Of a stretch of DNA of 42,328 nt, positions 38,708 to 42,328 are shown one piece after another; within the stretch, counting starts at the first letter, position 1, and every line of letters starts with the position of its first letter. A model generated the notes under the pieces. The model did not search any database, was not told the DNA's origin, and saw only the letters and a list, made by a program, of their open reading frames with translations. The stretch spans positions 1 through 42,328 of the forward strand of contig JAJDYK010000179.1 in assembly GCA_022825185.1 (NCBI GenBank). The letters run 5' to 3'. This stretch comes from Candidatus Latescibacterota bacterium. Lineage in GTDB: Bacteria; Latescibacterota; UBA2968; UBA8231. The position numbers and the translations under genes were made by a program.

Positions 38708-41383
38708 ATGACAGAGAGAAACGACGAGTTTGGGGCGCGCACCCGGCTAGAAAGCAGCGGTGGTAACGGCGTCCTGTACCGCATTCAAAAGTTAGAAGAA
38801 GACGGCGTAGCCGAGGTGAGCCGGCTGCCCTATTCGATTAAGATTCTGCTAGAGGCCGCGCTCAGGCAGTGCGACGGGTTTGAAATTACCCGCGAGGACG
38901 TCGAGCGCATTGCGCGCTGGAGTCCCGAGACTGCGGGCAAGGAAGAGATTCCCTTCAAGCCGGCGCGGGTGGTGATGCAGGATTTTACCGGCGTGCCCGC
39001 GGTGGTCGATTTGGCTGTGATGCGCGACGCCGTGGCCGATTTGGGCGGCGACCCGGAGAAGGTCAATCCCCTGATTCCGGTTGACTTGGTCATTGATCAT
39101 TCGGTGCAGGTCGATTACTACGGCATCCGCGAGGCGCTGGCCATGAATGCCGCGCGCGAATTCGAGCGCAACCGCGAGCGCTACGAGTTTTTGCGCTGGG
39201 GTCAGGAGTCGTTCGACAATTTTCGCGTGGTGCCGCCGGCCACTGGCATCGTGCATCAGGTCAACTTGGAATATCTGGCGCAGGTGGTGCAGGAGCAGGA
39301 CGGCGAGTTCTATCCCGACAGCCTCGTGGGCACAGATAGCCACACGACGATGATCAACGGCCTCGGCGTGCTCGGCTGGGGCGTGGGTGGCATTGAGGCC
39401 GAGGCTGTGATGTTGGGGCAGCCGATCTACATGCTTTTGCCCGAGGTGGTCGGCGTCAAACTGACGGGTGCCTTGCCCACCGGGACGACGGCGACGGACT
39501 TGGTGCTGACGGTGGTGCAGATGCTCCGCGCGCACGGCGTGGTGGGCAAATTCGTCGAGTTTTACGGCCCGGGCTTGAGCGAGCTGAGCTTGGCTGACCG
39601 GGCGACCCTCGCCAACATGGCCCCGGAATACGGGGCGACGATGGGCATTTTTCCGGTTGACGAGGAGACGCTGGCGTATCTGGCGCTCACCGGGCGCAAG
39701 AAGGCGGTGGTCGAGCGGGTCCGCGCGTACATGGAAGCGCAGGGCATGTTTTACCACGCGGACGCTCCTGATCCTATTTTCAGCGAGCACTTGGCGTTGG
39801 ATATGGGTACGGTCGAGCCGAGCTTGGCTGGCCCGACGCGGCCGCAGGATCGGGTCGCGCTCAAGGACGTGCCGAGTGCTTTTGCCGATTCGCTGACGGA
39901 CCGTTTTGAGGTGAATGACCGCGATAAAAAGGTCGCCGTCGAATTGGGCGAGCAGGGCGCGGTTGAGTTGGACCACGGTGCCGTGCTCATCGCCGCCATT
40001 ACCTCCTGCACGAATACTAGCAATCCGAGCGCGATGGTGGGGGCGGGGCTATTGGCGCGCAACGCGGCCGAGCGGGGCCTCTCGGTCCCGGCCTACGTCA
40101 AGACCAGCTTGGCACCGGGCAGCCGGGTCGTCTCGCGCTACCTCGACGCGGCCGGCCTCACCGAAAGCCTAGAGACTCTCGGCTTCCACACGGTCGGGTA
40201 CGGTTGCACGACCTGCATCGGCAACTCGGGGCCCTTGCCCGAAGAGATCTCCACGGCTGTAGCCGACAACGACTTGGTGGTGTGTAGCGTGCTCAGCGGC
40301 AACCGCAATTTCGAGGGCCGGGTCCACGCGTTGACGAGGGCCAATTTCCTCGCCTCGCCGCCGTTAGTCGTGGCCTACGCGCTCGCGGGCCGGGCGACTA
40401 TTGACTTTGAGCGCGAGCCGCTGGGCTGCGACCAAGCGGGCCGCGAGGTGTTCCTGCGCGACATCTGGCCTTCGCAAGACCAGATCCGCGACGCAATTGC
40501 CCGCTCGCTGACGCCGAAGATGTTCGAGGAGGAATACGGCAATGCGTTCCGTCAGAACGAGACTTGGAACGCCATTCCCGTACCCGAGGGCAAGCGCTAC
40601 GCCTGGGCCGAGGAGAGCACGTACATTCGCAAGCCGAATTTCTTCGACGGCCTGACCAAGGAGGTCCAGCCGATCCAGCCGATTCAGGGCGCGCGCGTCT
40701 TGGCCAAGTTAGGCGACAGCGTGACGACTGACCACATCTCGCCGGCTGGCTCCATTGCCGTGGGCAGTCCGGGGGGCGAGTATCTCGCCGAGCGCGGCGT
40801 CGAGCGCAAGGATTGGAACAGCTATGGCTCTAGGCGCGGCAACCACGAGGTGATGATGCGGGGCACGTTTGCCAATATCCGCATCCGCAACGAGTTGGTG
40901 CCCGGCGTCGAGGGGGGCTATACGCGCCACCTGCCTTCGGGCGAGCAGATGACGATCTACGAGGCGGCGATGTGCTACATCGAAGAAGGCGTGCCGTCGG
41001 TCATTATCGCGGGCAAGGAGTACGGATCGGGTTCGAGCCGCGACTGGGCGGCGAAAGGTCCCTTCCTGCAAGGCGTCAAGGCCGCAATCGCCGAGAGCTA
41101 TGAGCGCATTCACCGCTCGAATCTGATCGGGATGGGCATTCTGCCGCTGCAATTTTCCTCCGGTGAAGACCGTCACTCGCTGGGGCTGACTGGCGAGGAG
41201 GTATTCGACATTGAGGGCCTCGACGATGACCTGCAGCCGGGGCAAGTGTTGGAGGTGGTGGCCAAGAGCGCTGCGGGCGAGAAGCGCTTTGCAGTGGTAT
41301 GCCGGATAGATACTCCCGTGGAGATCAACTACTACCGCAACGGGGGGATTTTACACGCAGTACTCAGGCGGATGGCCGAGTAG
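38708..41383 (+). CDS. acnA: Aconitate hydratase A
   Basis: An 891-aa AcnA/IRP-type aconitase that interconverts citrate and isocitrate in the TCA cycle. The three [4Fe-4S] cysteines are in SCTNTSNPS and [12 protein letters not shown]. Other signatures are [15 protein letters not shown] [29 protein letters not shown] and [13 protein letters not shown] in the swivel domain. Full length. The SD GAAAGG is 6 nt before ATG 38708. It reads divergently from the UbiD-family gene, with a spacer of 99 nt for both promoters. Confidence 0.97.
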   Translation: MTERNDEFGARTRLESSGGNGVLYRIQKLEEDGVAEVSRLPYSIKILLEAALRQCDGFEITREDVERIARWSPETAGKEEIPFKPARVVMQDFTGVPAVVDLAVMRDAVADLGGDPEKVNPLIPVDLVIDHSVQVDYYGIREALAMNAAREFERNRERYEFLRWGQESFDNFRVVPPATGIVHQVNLEYLAQVVQEQDGEFYPDSLVGTDSHTTMINGLGVLGWGVGGIEAEAVMLGQPIYMLLPEVVGVKLTGALPTGTTATDLVLTVVQMLRAHGVVGKFVEFYGPGLSELSLADRATLANMAPEYGATMGIFPVDEETLAYLALTGRKKAVVERVRAYMEAQGMFYHADAPDPIFSEHLALDMGTVEPSLAGPTRPQDRVALKDVPSAFADSLTDRFEVNDRDKKVAVELGEQGAVELDHGAVLIAAITSCTNTSNPSAMVGAGLLARNAAERGLSVPAYVKTSLAPGSRVVSRYLDAAGLTESLETLGFHTVGYGCTTCIGNSGPLPEEISTAVADNDLVVCSVLSGNRNFEGRVHALTRANFLASPPLVVAYALAGRATIDFEREPLGCDQAGREVFLRDIWPSQDQIRDAIARSLTPKMFEEEYGNAFRQNETWNAIPVPEGKRYAWAEESTYIRKPNFFDGLTKEVQPIQPIQGARVLAKLGDSVTTDHISPAGSIAVGSPGGEYLAERGVERKDWNSYGSRRGNHEVMMRGTFANIRIRNELVPGVEGGYTRHLPSGEQMTIYEAAMCYIEEGVPSVIIAGKEYGSGSSRDWAAKGPFLQGVKAAIAESYERIHRSNLIGMGILPLQFSSGEDRHSLGLTGEEVFDIEGLDDDLQPGQVLEVVAKSAAGEKRFAVVCRIDTPVEINYYRNGGILHAVLRRMAE

Positions 41384-41401
41384 GGCCGGCGAGAGGATGC
41401 G

Positions 41402-42328
41402 ATGAGTTCTTGTGTTGTCAAAGACGTCGTGCGCACCGTGCTGCACGTGCCGTTCCACGAGCGCTGCGCCGACACCATGGAAGTCTATGGGCCGGGTTGG
41501 TCCATCGTCGAATTGATCGAAGTGGAGATCGAGGGCGGCGTTGTCGGCATCGGCGAGACGATTCAGGGATATACGTGGGGCCACTCGCGCGAAGCGGAGT
41601 TTGCCCGCGTGCGCGGTCGGAATGTGTTCGAGGTGCTGTGGGACGACTCGCTGGGGGCTGGCTTGCAGATGGCGCTTTTCGACGCGGCTGGCAAGCACTT
41701 AGGCGTACCCTGCCACCGGCTGATGGGGCCGCAGCACCGCGACGCCTGTCCGGTTTCTTGGTGGGCGCAAAGTATGCCGCCCGCAGCGTGGGCGGCTGAG
41801 GCGCGCGCAGCCGAGGCGCATGGTTTTACCACCATGAAGGTCAAGGCTCGGCCTTGGTACGATATTGCGGCGCAGTTACAGGCCGTGGATGAGGCCGCTT
41901 CTCAGCACTTCAAGCTGGACGCCGACTTCAATACCATGTTGCTGGGGGTTGACCAAGCCGCTCCGCTTATTGGGCGTTTAGAGCGGGACAACGCCTGTCT
42001 CGCCATCGTCGAGTCGCCGATTCCGCAGGACGACGTGGAAGGCAACAAGCTCCTGCGGCGCAAGATTCAAAGTCCAATCGCCATGCATATAGGCCAGCCG
42101 CCGCCCATGACGGCAATCCGCGAGGGCGTGTGCGACGGATTTGTTATCGGCGGTGGGGTGAGTCGCGTCTTGAGCGACGGCAACTTAGCCGCGCGGGCGC
42201 AAATGCCGTTCTGGTTGCAGATGGTGGGCACCGGCCTGACGGCGACCTTTGCGGCGCACTTGGGGGCGGTGCTAAAGCAAGCACGCTGGCCGGCGATTCC
42301 GTGCGTCAACATCTATTCGCACGTTTTG
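41402..42328 (+). CDS. Enolase-superfamily protein, 3' end outside window
   Basis: A mandelate racemase/muconate-lactonizing-type protein that stays open to the last base (309 codons seen). SD GAGAGG (41391-41396). Landmarks: VIEVEI-type IVELIEVEIEGGVVGIGET, a Lys pair in TMKVKARPW, the metal Asp in KLDADFNTM and Glu in IVESPIPQDD. Where the third metal ligand is expected (usually LDES or GDE), it reads SPIAMHIGQPP, so the Asp is replaced; catalysis may be altered or the family is an unusual branch. Starts 18 nt after acnA and may be co-transcribed, although no metabolic link is obvious. Confidence 0.82.
   Translation, partial: MSSCVVKDVVRTVLHVPFHERCADTMEVYGPGWSIVELIEVEIEGGVVGIGETIQGYTWGHSREAEFARVRGRNVFEVLWDDSLGAGLQMALFDAAGKHLGVPCHRLMGPQHRDACPVSWWAQSMPPAAWAAEARAAEAHGFTTMKVKARPWYDIAAQLQAVDEAASQHFKLDADFNTMLLGVDQAAPLIGRLERDNACLAIVESPIPQDDVEGNKLLRRKIQSPIAMHIGQPPPMTAIREGVCDGFVIGGGVSRVLSDGNLAARAQMPFWLQMVGTGLTATFAAHLGAVLKQARWPAIPCVNIYSHVL

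Overview
The window is 42.3 kb of high-GC bacterial chromosome carrying interspersed AT-richer genes. It has SD-led genes with frequent ATGA overlaps, a tRNA-Glu with an encoded CCA end, exported lipoproteins, and a catabolic content dominated by phytanoyl-CoA dioxygenases, enolase-superfamily enzymes, xylose-isomerase-like TIM barrels, amidases and a gluconolactonase-like protein. That profile, with a SelA-like PLP enzyme carrying an extra C-terminal domain, recalls uncultivated Poribacteria/Latescibacterota-type or similar metagenome-derived bacteria. This placement is an inference from gene content only.

Layout. 1-2.6 kb: the 3' part of a sensor histidine kinase and an MFS transporter. 2.7-5.0 kb: a tight four-gene operon of two DUF1538 membrane proteins, a P-II-like signal protein and a CBS-domain protein. 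5.2-8.7 kb: an AT-rich Asp/Glu-racemase-like gene, an SMP-30 protein, a remnant of a Gfo/Idh/MocA dehydrogenase and an amidase. 8.8-12.4 kb: an orphan VapB with a truncated VapC, a 291-aa protein of unknown function, and an intact Phd/PIN toxin-antitoxin pair overlapped by a GNAT acetyltransferase. 12.5-14.0 kb: two phytanoyl-CoA dioxygenases.

14.1-19.6 kb: an island of ten minus-strand genes, mostly separated by 100-200 bp spacers. They are a He_PIG-type lipoprotein, an NPNNPAH-repeat miniprotein, an EVE-like protein, two small unknowns, an LRR lipoprotein, an HTH-like protein, a frameshifted gene and a PIN/antitoxin pair. Several spacers share a repeat that recurs at 30.1 kb. 19.8-22.2 kb: an amidohydrolase and an enolase-superfamily enzyme. 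22.2-28.8 kb (minus): a SelA-like PLP protein, pdxT, pdxS, a flippase and a transglutaminase-core protein. Proximity of PdxST (PLP synthesis) to a PLP enzyme may be meaningful.

28.9-32.6 kb (minus): a lipoprotein with a leishmanolysin-like zinc site, then a five-gene unit of a dual-OB-like protein, two DUF488 proteins, a tail-anchored-looking coiled-coil miniprotein and a 74-aa protein. A strong terminator-like hairpin sits 17 nt before the first gene. 32.6-38.6 kb (minus): two TIM-barrel epimerase-like proteins, a phytanoyl-CoA dioxygenase, tRNA-Glu, an amidase and a UbiD-family decarboxylase. 38.7-42.3 kb (plus): aconitase and an enolase-superfamily protein cut by the window end.

The best candidates for little-described systems are the DUF1538/P-II/CBS operon and the dual-OB/DUF488/DUF488 operon with its hairpin leader. 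The spacer repeat shared by the lipoprotein-rich island is a third. No gaps above 300 bp lack a gene.
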